Part shown: in pieces, positions 21,781-32,468 of the stretch
Layout of the letters: each line of letters starts with the position of its first letter
Position numbering within the stretch: position 1 is the stretch's first letter
DNA from: Amia ocellicauda
Lineage: Eukaryota; Chordata; Actinopteri; Amiiformes; Amiidae
Direction of reading: 5' to 3'
DNA: 64,000 nucleotides
Assembly (NCBI RefSeq): GCF_036373705.1
Contig: NC_089864.1
Coordinates: 2,846,501-2,910,500 of the forward strand
Program-made: the position numbers and the translations under genes
Notes under the pieces: generated by a model
What the model was told of the DNA's origin: nothing
Database searches by the model: none
The model's input: only the letters and a program-made list of their open reading frames with translations

Positions 21781-22112
21781 TATTTCCATGGGAGGGTGAC
21801 CGGGTCGTTGAAACAGAACCTCTCTCGGACCCGGACTCTTAGCGCTCCAGAAAGCGCAGCGACGCGCAACAGGGCAGCAATGTCTTGCTGTGGGAGAAAG
21901 GCAGCGCTGACAGCTGTCATGTAGTCGTCAAGGTCAGGAAATGAAAAGCCTGCACACGCAGCGTTTCTGTCCACAGATGTGTCCCTGTATTGGACATCTG
22001 TACCAGCTGCGTCACAGAGACCCAGGAGACACTCAAATGGGGCAGTCCCCATGCAAGCAAGATTCACCTTCAGAACATAATGCCAATCAAACATTACATC
22101 TAATGACTGCAT
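21780..22112 (-). CDS. Hypothetical 110-residue protein (unit A)
   Basis: I do not recognise this frame. It runs from MQSLDVMFDWHYVLKVNL to RERFCFNDPVTLPWK with five cysteines and a central acidic segment, FSFPDLDDYMTAVSAAF. There is no signal peptide or membrane helix. The unit B copy (58230-58562) differs by a single residue (Asp9 to Glu). Since the flanking DNA is equally conserved this is not evidence of selection. It ends 4 bases before an (ATT)n array on its 5' side. It may be an exon fragment or a piece of a mobile element. Confidence 0.3.
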   Translation of the reverse strand: MQSLDVMFDWHYVLKVNLACMGTAPFECLLGLCDAAGTDVQYRDTSVDRNAACAGFSFPDLDDYMTAVSAAFLPQQDIAALLRVAALSGALRVRVRERFCFNDPVTLPWK

Positions 22113-22115
22113 AGA

Positions 22116-22168
<53 letters not shown>
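22116..22168. repeat. (ATT)n microsatellite
   Basis: About 17 ATT units; the unit B copy at 58567-58606 is shorter. Confidence 0.95.
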
Positions 22169-22169
22169 C

Positions 22170-24037
22170 ATCGTCATTATTTTATTATAAACTGTAGTGA
22201 TTCTGCAAGAAAACTGTGCAGTTATGAATAAGTTCTTAATAACGAATCACTATCAACCAATTAATCGATTCATCAATCAATCAATCATTATTTGGTATAG
22301 CACCAAGTTCAACGTTACCACAGTTTACAACAACACAATATTGTGATTAATACAAACTGTAAGAGTAAACCATTCGGGTAGGATGGCGGACTGCATAGTA
22401 GACAACTGATCATGAAGTAAAGAAAACATAACCTCAATAATAATAATAATACAAAACAATCCTCCTCACCATCCTGCAAGAGAACACGTACAGCCTAATA
22501 AAACTCCGGGACAGGTGATTTAGCAGCGAGGCAGGATACTGCGTTTTACCGCACTACACCACAATGCACTTTACCATACTTTTACCACACTACACTTTAG
22601 CTTTACATTTCATCCCGTGTTCACCCGGCCCGCCCTACACGTCACACAGGTGTGTGTTCTCAGTGTTCCAGAATCCGGATTCCCTTGACAATCACACGAA
22701 CGCATTGCGATTGAGGCTGGAGCGCCCTCTGCTGCACACAGGCGTGCTTGTTATGAAGTTTTGTTCTCTTTCTCGCCGTCTGTCTCCCCCTGTGTATCTG
22801 CTTTACACACACTTAAAGCAGACTGCAGTATATGAATTGAGTTCATAAGTACATATTTCCCATGAGGGTGTATTCCTGCTAATGTAATGTATTGTAACGT
22901 CCTAACCCCCGAGTGCTGTCCTTCACTGGACACTGTTCAGCGCGGTTGCGCATTGACTTGTTCCTAATGTGCATATTGTCTTCCCATCACCCCCCGGGGT
23001 GCACCTTTCCTTATTTTACAAGTTATGGTGTTGTTGTTGTTGTTGTTGTGTGGGGATGCCAGTTATGTGGGTAGGAATAGGGAATATTATATTTGAGTTA
23101 TTTTACTATGTGTATGCTCACTGTCTGTGTTGTCTGTGTACCCTAAATTGTGTGCTCGCTCCAAGAGTGACCCCTCCTCCTTTAATGCTCCTGAGTAGTA
23201 TTTATAAGTCTTGTAGTGTTTATAACCACAGTTGTAAGTGCCTAACAGCCGGGTCAGAGCAATACATCTGTGTTAAAACTACGTACTGCTCACGGACGAA
23301 GAACGTCACAGTATATTATTATTATTATTATTATTATTATACAGTCTTTATTGGAGAAGAGGCTGGCACAGTGCCACCAGCAAATTGAGGGGCATTGTAT
23401 TCATTAAGAGCATGTGATATCCTAGTTTATGTTTAGGTCAGAAACACACACATACATATATACACACACACACATACATATGTATACACATATGCACACT
23501 CACCTACAAAATTACTAGCACCATTGACAAAGATGTGAAAAAAGGCTGTATACAATAAAATAATATGTAGAAAGTTATTGTTTATAACTTTCATTTAAAT
23601 CATGGTTTGGTTATAGCTAAATTCCGAAGTGCACGTAGTTCACCCCCCCATATGGGTGTATGGGTCCAATCAGTGGTGAAGTCAAAAATGTGTTGCATAG
23701 TGGTGACTGTCAGATCAGATCAACTGCTCACTGAATGGATTAGGAAGACCCGTCACTCAAACCTAGTGGACCAATGGAGCCCCCCCTATAAGCCCCGCCC
23801 CCACGATGAAGCATTGCCAAATCTCGTAAAAAAAGCAAAAGCGAAAGCAAAGACAGTGCTCTCGCTATAACATTATTACATTTATTTAATTTTTGCTTTT
23901 GATAAAATTATTTTTGTTTACAATTGTATACATTTTGCTTTCGATTTTTTTTTATTTTTGATCCAAACATCAATTTGTTTACAATATTTTTTTATTTTGA
24001 ATGTATGTCTTATGGCCCTAATTTGAGCCCAGAGACC
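22170..24037. other. Intergenic, no gene recognised
   Basis: Contains (TTG)n at 23030-23049, (ATT)n at 23316-23341 and a CA/TA-rich patch at 23446-23500. Open frames at 22564-22848 and 22969-23388 are nearly identical in both units and show no domains. The stretch from about 23720 to 24037 is missing from unit B. Confidence 0.5.
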
Positions 24038-24104
24038 AGGGCCAGTACACAGTGAGGGACTCCAGCGCTGACTGCACCATCAGCACCTTCTCTGTGTCTG
24101 ACGG
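24038..24104 (+). pseudogene. 3' end of the D2 exon of a two-Ig receptor (relic, unit A)
   Basis: About 67 bases match the end of exon 3 of the intact gene (29230-29302), including TACACAGTGAGGGA and ACCATCAGCACC, and keep a GTGAGC donor. The upstream part of the domain is gone. It is followed at the expected distance by a matching membrane exon at 24234. Confidence 0.7.
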
Positions 24105-24233
24105 GGTGAGCTAGGAGGTCACAGTTCAGCACTTACCCTGCTGTTCAGATATCTTGATCAGACTATACCTGTAGATCTTAAAGTCTTCCTGTCTCATTTT
24201 TCCCCTTTCCTTTCCTTTCCTTTCCTTTCCCAG

Positions 24234-24376
24234 GAGGGGCGAATGGCACTGAGAGTGATCCTCACCCTGGTCCCCATAGCCATGGCCACACTGGTACAGG
24301 TGTGGAACATGAAGACTAAACGGTCATCTCACAGTGAGCGGGGTGACATGGGGAAGCGAAGAGCCCAAACTGAGAG
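24234..24376 (+). pseudogene. Transmembrane exon of a two-Ig receptor (relic, unit A)
   Basis: After a (TTTCC)n pyrimidine tract and CAG, the sequence matches exon 4 of the intact gene: GTGATCCTCACCCTGGTC, then AACATGAAGACTAAA and TGTGAGC-like tail codons. It retains a GTACGT donor after GAGAG, whereas the intact gene reads through to a stop. A small deletion at the start of the exon shifts the frame, and the unit B copy has one base fewer there. No intact upstream exons exist. Confidence 0.7.
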
Positions 24377-25270
24377 GTACGTAACACCGTAGTGTTTGAA
24401 CATTCTTACTTTAAGACTTTATAATTCTATTTCCTATTGAATCATGTTTCAGGATTTAGTACTTTCTTACTCTTAGTGCACATATGTGTTTAACTTCCAT
24501 GTGTGATTAATTTAAGCGAGCAGCAGTTTTGCTAAAGAAAGGCTTAGATTGAATGATTTTGCAGAGTGTATGATTAGTAGAGAAACTTGTATACCAGGTG
24601 GGGTAAATTTAAAAAGACTCTCTTACTCACTCGACTCTACCCTACACTACCCTGCACAACTCGTACTCTTGTTTCTCTGGAGTTTAATTTCTCACCATCC
24701 AGGCTCCAGCCAATCAGGAGCCTGCACCATTCATTAGCTCAGCATGCACGCTTCAGATAGTATAACCTCAATACATACATATTTTTGGTGCATCAAAAGG
24801 TGAACCCTGGAACATTCTGTAACTAACACCAAAAACATATTTTTAGAAATGATTGTGCAGATTCCTTACAGAACCCAACATCTCATACTTTATTTCAATC
24901 ATTTTCAATTATTTCACACTGCTGTGGTTTCAAAGGTTTCTTAGCCAAGTCCACCACAGCAACCATGAGTTTTACGTGGGGCTGCAGTACCCTACATATT
25001 AGGAAACCACATTAATGCATCGTAGAGCCACAATGTTTAGGTGACTTAACCACAACTGCATGCAAGTTACAAAGATGATGTTCATTAAAAGAAAATACAG
25101 GTTATATATTGTAGATCAGCATTATGAAAAATTGTATTTTAACATGGTTTATTGATTTTGAATAATACATTACATGGCCTATGGTGGGTTAGAGAGGTTC
25201 AATTCCCAATTTGTTGTCTGTGTTGTATGGTTATAAAGTATGCTGTCCAGTTGCATTGTCTTTTCTTTAA

Positions 25271-25305
<35 letters not shown>

Positions 25306-25306
25306 G
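24377..25306. other. Intergenic, no gene recognised
   Basis: The part from 24683 onward (CTCACCATCCAGGCTCC) recurs at 60862 and again at 63930. A (CT)n tract precedes the acceptor at 25306. Confidence 0.6.
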
Positions 25307-25540
25307 TGTGTCTCCCAATCCCCTCCACTCCTGTCTCTGTGGGGGACTCTGTCACTCTGCCCTGTAATGCATCAGCCTACAGTGGGACTCCTGAGGACAA
25401 GATCTACATTAAATGGCAGACAACTAGCCAGCGAGTCTTTAAAGTTCAGCTATGGCCAGTTGTTCCCCAGCCAAGGGGTTCGAGAACAGAACCAACAGAA
25501 CCAAGAACCCGCTGCAGAGGATCAGACGGGGACTTCTGCA
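25307..25540 (+). pseudogene. V-set exon of the two-Ig receptor family (relic, unit A)
   Basis: After a long (CT)n pyrimidine tract and CCAG the frame VCLPIPSTPVSVGDSVTLPC, SAYSGTPEDKIYIKWQT follows exon 2 of the intact gene (28072-28416) closely. A single-base shift after QRVF and the loss of everything beyond the GDF segment, including the second cysteine, inactivate it. The acceptor is intact. It is a second, independent fragment of the same family, since it lies downstream of the D2/TM relics at 24038-24376. Confidence 0.8.
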
Positions 25541-26526
25541 GTGTACTGGGTTAGACAATAAGCTCACTGTATCCCAGTAGCTGTGATTGACAGGAGGAAT
25601 GTTTCTGTCACATTGAAAAAGAAAGAGAAATACAGGAGACACTTCGAAATGTAAATGCGCACTAAGAAATGTAAATAGCAAAGCAGTAAAAGGGAATAAA
25701 TAAATGAATGTTGAAATAAATTAATAATTAAATGTTGACATAAATACAGAAATAAATAAATAAATAAGTACGCTACAGGAATAAAAAGATAAACATCAAT
25801 GTATTTATTTATTAATTAGAACATTATTTATTTATTAGAACATTTATTTATTCATTAATGTATTTATTTAGGTCTTATTTTCTCTTGTGTATTTATTTTA
25901 ATTGTGGCATTAATAGTCCTATATACTAATGGTGCCTATACATGCAGTAGGTCTGGGTGGTCTGGGTGGTGGCTGGCTGATCTCACAATGGTGAGCCGGA
26001 TTCCCATGGCGCTTCAGGGCATTCATCTATTGGGATATCCAGTGTTTTAACTTTTCTAATTATTTAAGCCCCTTTTAATACTTGTAATACTTGCAATCCC
26101 TCTGTGCTTTTACTTCCTAATTTTTAAAAATAAATACATTGGTATTTGAATCTCTACTTCCATGTTTTCATTGATTTGTAATCGCAGAGCAGTAAAAGCA
26201 GGTGTCTCCAGTGGCGTGCTGGGTAAACCCAATTCCCAGGCCTCAGCTCCGGATGCTTGTTACTGCCGGGGTGGATCACTTTGTGACGGTATCCCGTCAG
26301 GCGGTGCGACAGTGTTGCTGCCCAGATACAGGAGCGCAGTTTCGATTTAGCTCCCACTGCATGTGCCTTGTCTGTTTGGGTGAGACAATACTTTTTTGTT
26401 TGTTTTACCTTGTCTTATTACACACTGTGTGTTTAAGGGGGTCATGAGTCACATAAAGCGGACAATATTCCACACTTGTCCAATTCCAATTGTCATATTA
26501 TGCGTTACTGTTGTCAGCAACTAAAT

Positions 26527-26571
<45 letters not shown>

Positions 26572-27643
26572 GCAGAAGCCGTAGTAGTACTAGTAGTATA
26601 ATAAAACTAATATTTTTAAATATTATTTGTATTATTGTATTTAGGGTCGGTCGAGTTAAATGCGATGTACAGAAAAGCGATCATCTGAGAGATCCGTATT
26701 GCAGGAACCTCACAATGAAAGAAACAAACAAACACAATTATAAAATTGACAACAATCTGTAAAATGTAGGAATGACTGCAAATATACATAAACGTGTCGC
26801 AACAGTTCAGCCTGAATGTTTCTCTTTGTCCACCATTTCCTGAGAGACAGTTGTGCTGTGAAGACGACGGAGAGGAGACTTATTATTACACATGTACCGT
26901 TATTAATCATCCGTGTGGCTTATGGGTCTCTGAAGGGATGCTGTTTGGTAACTTTTCTTGAGGATTTAAAACAAATTATTATATTTGAAATGCCTTTTCT
27001 TTCTCCAAGGCGACTTCCGTAAAAAACAGGAATTAGCTACGGTGACGTGTTGTGCAGAGCGTTTATTAATGGCACCGGTAGTACATGCTACATTCCTCCA
27101 TAACGGACTACGCGAGCCCTGGTATTATTATTGAGGAGGGGAGCCTCACCCCACCCTCACGATCTCCCCGTACATCTTCAATGTTCAACACAGACACAAT
27201 TTATATGGCCTATACACTTTACACACACAGCCAGCACCTGCAGCTGAGTCTCCTAAACCCCTCTCACTTCCCCGGGCAACCAGTTTAAGCCCTGGTACAT
27301 TGCTGTGCCCTCCTCTCCATACTCTTTCACCCTGCAAAGGTTAACAAACAAATAATACAAAATAAAAGAATCTCTTTAATTTTGCGATGTTATGCCCCCG
27401 ATGAAGAGTTCACACATGAGTTCTTTCCTCTCCACCTCGAAGATCTCCCAGAAGTCTTTGAGCACACCATGCATTATCATCACCATATTATTATAGCGAG
27501 TAGACCCTATGTGTTTTATTTTGTGCTGTATTGAAATTGTGTGCTTGTGAAAGAACATCATGTACATCACATGTACCCCCAATTCTTAACCATTATTCTG
27601 ATTAACTCCCCATAATCTTTCTGTCTGCAGATCTGTCTCTATA
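25541..27643. other. Intergenic/5' flank, no gene recognised
   Basis: Contains TAAA/TTTA-rich repeats (25695-25890), (ATT)n at 26528-26571 and short open frames without features. It is the 5' flank of the intact two-Ig gene. A CTGTCTGCAG acceptor-like sequence at 27621-27630 may begin a 5' untranslated exon. Confidence 0.5.
26528..26571. repeat. (ATT)n microsatellite
   Basis: About 14 units; the unit B copy (62722-62766) is slightly longer. Confidence 0.95.
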
Positions 27644-29582
27644 ATGGTCAGATGGAATCTCATGTCTGGAATTGTCTTGGCAGGTAGGGGCCCACATTAA
27701 AACAGAAAAAAACATTTTAAGATGGTTTCTTTAATTACAATAATACATGACATGGCGTGATGATTATCGTTGCTGCTGCCCGTGTCCGCGTGGAAGAACA
27801 TGCAAACTTCTCTGGGCACTCCAGTTTCCTCCCACCGTCCAAAGACATGTGGTTTGGGTTGATTGGTTACTCTTAATTGCCGTGTGTGTGTTGTCTAATG
27901 ATGGCTTCCCCACGATAAGTGGTTTCAAAGATGGATGGATATGACATGTGTAATGGTGAGTTAGGGAGGTGTATTTAAGATTACTTCTGTCTTTGTGTTG
28001 TGTGGATATGAAGTGGGCTGTCCAGTTGCATTGTCTGCTCTTTAAACCTCTCTCTCTCTTTGTCCCTCCAGTGTGTCTCCCAGTCCCCTCCACTCCTGTC
28101 TCTGTGTCGGTCTCAGTGGGGGCCTCTGTCACTTTGCCCTGTAATGGATCAGCCTACAGAGGTACTCCAGAGGACCAGCTCTATATTAAGTGGCAGACAA
28201 ATATCCAGAGAGTCTATGAGTTCACTTATGGGCAGTTGTTCCCTGGGCCTGGGTTTGAGAACAGAACCGAGATTCCCCTGGAGAGGATCAGACAGGGGGA
28301 CTTCTCTCTGAGCCTCCAGCACACCTCCTTCTCTGACCAGGAACACTATGAGTGTTACTGTGAGTGCAAAGGCACAGACATTCAGTTTCTGGGACCTGTG
28401 GACCTCAGTGTTACTGGTACAGCTCTCTTTGTTCTTTATATTTATATTTCTCTCTTTATTATTATTTTTTTCTCATCAGATGCTTGTGACCAGGGGCATG
28501 TGTAGCAAGTGGCCATGTCCCCCTGAAATTTGATTGACCACCCCAGTAGTCCCCTTCTCATCACTCCAAGTTTCTGACCAAAGTAAAACAAATAAAATGT
28601 TTGCTCTGTCTGCACTGACTTTCAGTGACAGGCACTGGGATTATAACAAAATTTTGAACCACTACTCAAAAACTACAAACCTGTCTTGAATTTATTATCA
28701 TCAATAATACATTATTATTATTATTATTGTTATTATTATTCGGCACTTATTTTTTCTTAACTTATAAACATGACTGCTGTCACATTGAGGGGTGTAGTTG
28801 GGTATTTTATATCATTTTAGCTGGAGGGTAAAAGTATTTATTTAATTTGGCCCCAGGGCTCTTGCACAGTCAATGAGTGGTTCAGTCCTGGACCAGGAGT
28901 GATATGTAGTGTGTTTGTATGCATGTGTGTGTCAGTGTTTATCTGTGTGTGAGAACCCCTGCTGATCCTGACACTGTCCTGTGTCTCTGTCCCTCTCAGC
29001 TCACAGTGACTCCCTCTCCCTGCGGTCTGGAGCCGCCCTCTCCCTCCGCCTGTTCACTGCAGAGCCAGTGGAGGTGCTGTTTGCTGCTGCAGGAGAGGGA
29101 GCCTCTGTCTCAGTGTGCGCTGTGGAGAGGGGCGCAGCGAGCCGCCCTGGCCCCGGGTACGAGCACAGAGTGTCAGTGCAGAGCGGCTCTCTGACCCTGC
29201 GCTCACTCACAGCAGCTGACCAGGGAAACTACACAGTGAGGGAGTCTGGGACCAACCGAACCATCAGCACCGTGTCTGTCACTGTTAATGTTACTGTGGG
29301 AGGTGAGGCTGTGGGACCACCATTCATTATGTCCCCTGCTGTTAAATGACCTTAATCAACCTGTCCCCGTAGATCCTAAACTCTGTCTCTTTTTCTTAAC
29401 CTGTTCCAGAGAGTGGCCTTGCAGGATGGGCCATCGCTCTGATAGTGATCCTCACCCTGGTCTTCATAGCCATCACTACACTGCTGTGGAAAATGAAGAC
29501 TAAATGTTCATCTCTTTGTGAGCAAGGTGACAGGGTTACACAGGGACCTGGGGAAATGGAGAGCCTTCACAGTGAGGATTAA
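27644..29582 (+). CDS. Two-Ig-domain type I membrane receptor (B7/butyrophilin-like V domain), 4 exons
   Basis: CDS = 27644-27683, 28072-28416, 29000-29302, 29410-29582; all three introns are phase 1 with GT..AG ends; 286 residues. The signal peptide is MVRWNLMSGIVLAV. The V domain (about 23-128) has Cys37, Trp54 in IKWQ, FENRTEIPLERI and DQEHYECYCEC with Cys108 plus extra Cys110/112. This is the layout of B7/butyrophilin V sets. A second Ig-like domain (129-229) has ADQGNYTVRES, where the usual second cysteine is valine, and N-glycosylation sites near NRT and NVT. The transmembrane segment 234-256 (LAGWAIALIVILTLVFIAI) precedes a 30-residue tail without an ITIM or ITAM. It is predicted to be a surface ligand or receptor in cell-cell contact. 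Related fragments lie upstream at 24038-25540. A diverse Ig-domain protein (DICP) or SLAM-like identity is possible; the exact family is unproven. Alternative splicing at a GTGACA in the tail cannot be excluded. Confidence 0.75.
27770..27945 (+). mobile_element. RTE-type LINE/SINE 3' relic in intron 1
   Basis: Segments GTTTCCTCCCACCGTCCAAA and GACATGTGGTTTGGGTTGATTGG, then AAGATGGATGGATATGAC, match the widely dispersed fish repeat ending in a GATGGA tail. It lies within intron 1 of the two-Ig gene. The match is from memory of the family consensus. Confidence 0.6.
28480..28560. mobile_element. Possible hAT MITE end in intron 2
   Basis: CCAGGGGCATGTGTAGCAAG followed by GGCCATGTCCCCCTGAAATTTGATTG resembles the left end of the hAT at 17821 (CAGGGGCGG..., GGCCCCTGCTGAAATCTGATTGG). 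The right end was not located. Confidence 0.35.
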
Positions 29583-30671
29583 TAGCGTGAGAGTAAATAC
29601 AGTCCATGTTTTGAAGATCTCCACACTGATGGACACAGCTGTGAGAGGACCTTAGTGCCAGAGTGGGGTGCTGGGCAGGGTTAGGCTCTGGTCGTGAAGA
29701 GTTCCACTGCAGCAGAGTTTATAGATCACCCCTCCAACCATCAGCTACTAAAGACTAGGAACATTCCACTCCTCCCTTTAGTATAATAGTAGTAGTAATT
29801 GTTGTAGTAGTAGTAGTGGTTATGGAAGTACTGTGCTGTAGAGAGCTGTGTAGGTGTAAACTCACATCCTCCCAGGAACACAATCAGTGACTTCAGTGAC
29901 TCTGCTGCACAGCTCACTGGCTGACTGTGTGACATTGATGGGGTCCCAGTCTGTGATACCCACTGGCTGGGGGCTGCAGGAAGTCCCCTGGCCCATCTGC
30001 TCTGCTTCATCACTGTCTCTCTGGTCTGCTCGCTCACTCACACTAATCGCACAACACTGCAGATCCTCTAACTGACTCCGTAACTCTCGGGGGCTTTTAT
30101 AATCAATAATCATGTTACTAACAGATGAATGATGTAATAGTGTGTGTATATGTAGCTATGAGGTCTAGAAGTTATAATTTCATTATATTTCAGTGTGTGT
30201 GTGTGTGTGTCAAGTATGCTTTATCTGAAACTAACATTATTTATATATATGACTGTGGGGTGCAGAGTTATTACAAAAATAACACAAATAAAACGTGAGT
30301 TTCCAAAATCAAAACTAACATGTTTAACATTGCAGAATAAATCGACTTTCCGTCTTTCCTGATTTGCTCACAAAAACACTCAGTTTTCAATAATTCTCCC
30401 ACTCCAATTCTGCTAGCAGCATGTCACCATGCTCTAATATACCCTCCCCAGTTGGGTGACCCCCAAACCCCCAATCACCACTCCCTGGCTGTACCACCCC
30501 GGAAATGGGGGGAGCTACATAATGCCAAAACCCCCAAACACACAACCATATCCTTTCCTAACTCGACACAACAACAACCCCACATATACACACACACACA
30601 TTTACACAGAGAGACAGACAAACTGTCCTACTGGAACATACATACTGTGCACACTACAGGTCCCAGGATTG

Positions 30672-30674
<3 letters not shown>
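29583..30674. other. 3' flank of the two-Ig gene, no further gene seen
   Basis: Probably includes the 3' untranslated region. A GTAGTAGTAGTAG patch is at 29790-29815 and (GT)n at 30193-30210. No canonical AATAAA was found close to the stop codon; ACAAATAAAACG near 30284 is a candidate. Confidence 0.4.

Positions 30675-30744
<70 letters not shown>
30675..30744. repeat. (CT)n-TATA-(GA)n perfect inverted repeat
   Basis: About 19 CT units are followed by TATA and about 15 AG units, so the two arms can pair into a long hairpin or cruciform. It lies at the left edge of segment S2. Confidence 0.9.
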
Positions 30745-30746
<2 letters not shown>

Positions 30747-32162
30747 ATATATATATATGCTCTGTTACACTCACTGTCATTGTGAGAGGTCATTTCATTT
30801 AAATCTTCAGGAGCTGATCTGGAATCATTATTTAATTGTTAAGGGTTTTATTAAGCATTAATCATTACGAAGTTTGCATTCATCTGTAAGTCTTTGGGTC
30901 CATCTAGTGGCTGCTTGAAGTACTGTTTGAAGTATTATTCTTGCTGTTTATTTTGTTGTTACAAGACATTAAGTAAATAACAAATTCCATAAACAGTTTG
31001 GTGTGAAAGAACAAGATACTGAACGACACACTAAAACCGGCAACTAAGTAATATACAAAGTCTGCTTTAATAAATCAGAAAATCAGTGATATTAGTTTCA
31101 ACACCTGGTGGCAGTGTCTCTATTAACTGCACTACAACCTTAGTCACCGTCCTCCCTTTTCAGGGTGGAGGAGGGGGGGGATTTCACAAAACCACTGAAG
31201 CAAAAGCCTACTACTAAATCAACATTTTCCAATTGAAGTATTCAGGCTCATAACAAACATAGTACGAAACTGTACAAAACTTATTATTCTGTTTTTTTAT
31301 GCTTTATTTTACAGTTGTGTTGTTTTTATTGTAATTGAATTGTAATATTAACTTTTTCACTAGTCTAAAATCAAATTCTAGTTTAACTGTGAAATGCTTT
31401 TTAGAGGTTTGATCTGTTTCTCCATGAATGCTGATCAGAATCTAGATGTCTTGAAGGCTATTACATTTTGAGTTCAGACACCCAAATCGTTACCAAGTGT
31501 GTATGTGTGTGAATGAAAGAGTAGTCAAATGAACAAAGGGATGCCAGCAGTACCAGGGCTTAGGAAACACAGCCGCTAAACTAGCCCTCAGATTGACCGT
31601 ATTATCATCTGCTGAGACCTTTCCTGCACAGGGGTCGATGTCTGGTGTCTGTGGGAGTTAAACTGATTTAAGGAGAGAAAAACAAACAAACCCTTAAGTG
31701 AACAGTAGAGAGTCTGGGTTGAACTCATCAGACATCACTGTGGGTGAATAAACTGATTAAAATAAGACAACAACATCACTTCCACTCCCTTCTTCACACA
31801 CCCCTCCTTCAGTGCTATTGATTATGGCCACCTGCCCACAGCTCAGATTGCAGGGGGAGATGTGTTGGGACTGAGGTGGAGAGATTAATTTGAGAGTTCC
31901 GCCTACCACCGCTGCAGCTCTGATCGCAGAGTCCCAGAGATCAGCTGCACAGGAGCAAAGTGTGGTCTGACAGCCTGCTAACAGCACGAGGGAGGAAGAG
32001 GTGATGGAGATGGAGAAAGAGCGGACAGATCGCCTCTCACAGGTGTGGGCTGCAGCAGCAGGGTGTCAAACGAATATCACAGGGGAGACAGACACAGACA
32101 GAGCGTCTTCACACTGTCACACAGGAAAAGACAGACAGCCCCGAGTCATGTCACGTGTAATA

Positions 32163-32350
32163 ATGGCAGCACTGTGGAGTATTGGTTAGAGCTCTGGATT
32201 CATGACTGGTTGCGGGTTCAAATCCCGGGTGGGGCAGTGCTGGTGTACCCCTGAGCAGGTACTTCACTTAGATTGCTCCAGTGAAATGCCCAGCTGTATG
32301 GGTACAATGTAAGTTGCCCTGGATAAGAGCGTCAACTAAATGACAAAAAT
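32163..32350 (+). mobile_element. tRNA-derived SINE with L2-type tail
   Basis: Begins GCAGCACTGTGGAGTATTGG with an A box (GGTTAGAGCTCTGG) and a B box (GGTTCAAATCCCG). The body has GTACTTCACTTAGATTGCTC and the tail is GCCCTGGATAAGAGCGTCAA followed by AATAATAAT. It is inserted in segment S2 together with a 37-base flanking duplication. Confidence 0.85.
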
Positions 32351-32361
32351 AATAATAATGT

Positions 32362-32468
32362 GATCCCACGTGACATGCATGGTGTTCAATTAGACCATAA
32401 CATTTCTTATAGTTCAACATTTCATTTCTATAAAACAACACTAGAATTAACACGTGATTAATAAACAG
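32362..32468 (+). repeat. Short dispersed duplicate, copy 1
   Basis: About 105 bases (GATCCCACGTGACATGCATG ... ACACGTGATTAATAAAC) are repeated at 33668-33785 in the same orientation with several mismatches. The palindromic CACGTG is retained only partly. Confidence 0.8.

Larger units (their letters stand above)
1..27480 (+). repeat. Unit A of a ~36-38 kb tandem segmental duplication
   Basis: Base 1 recurs at 36797 in the same orientation, and order and orientation of almost all landmarks are shared with unit B. The offset between copies drifts from about 36.80 kb (leader exons) to 37.85 kb (around base 15034), then 35.44 kb (20822) and 36.20 kb (27085) because of large indels. Unit A probably continues to 36796, but unit B cannot be followed beyond about 63900, so only 1-27480 is verified as duplicated here. 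The start may lie before the window. Confidence 0.95.

Noticed and set aside
22969..23388. 139-codon plus-strand frame (166 codons at 59413) with poly-Tyr and poly-Cys
   Set aside because: Composed of (TTG)n and (ATT)n microsatellite translation; its length changes with array length.
26490..26762. Frame with a poly-Ile run suggesting a membrane segment
   Set aside because: Translation of an (ATT)n array.
30452..30802. Frames with Leu-Ser and Arg-Glu repeats
   Set aside because: Dinucleotide repeat translation from the (CT)n/(GA)n array.
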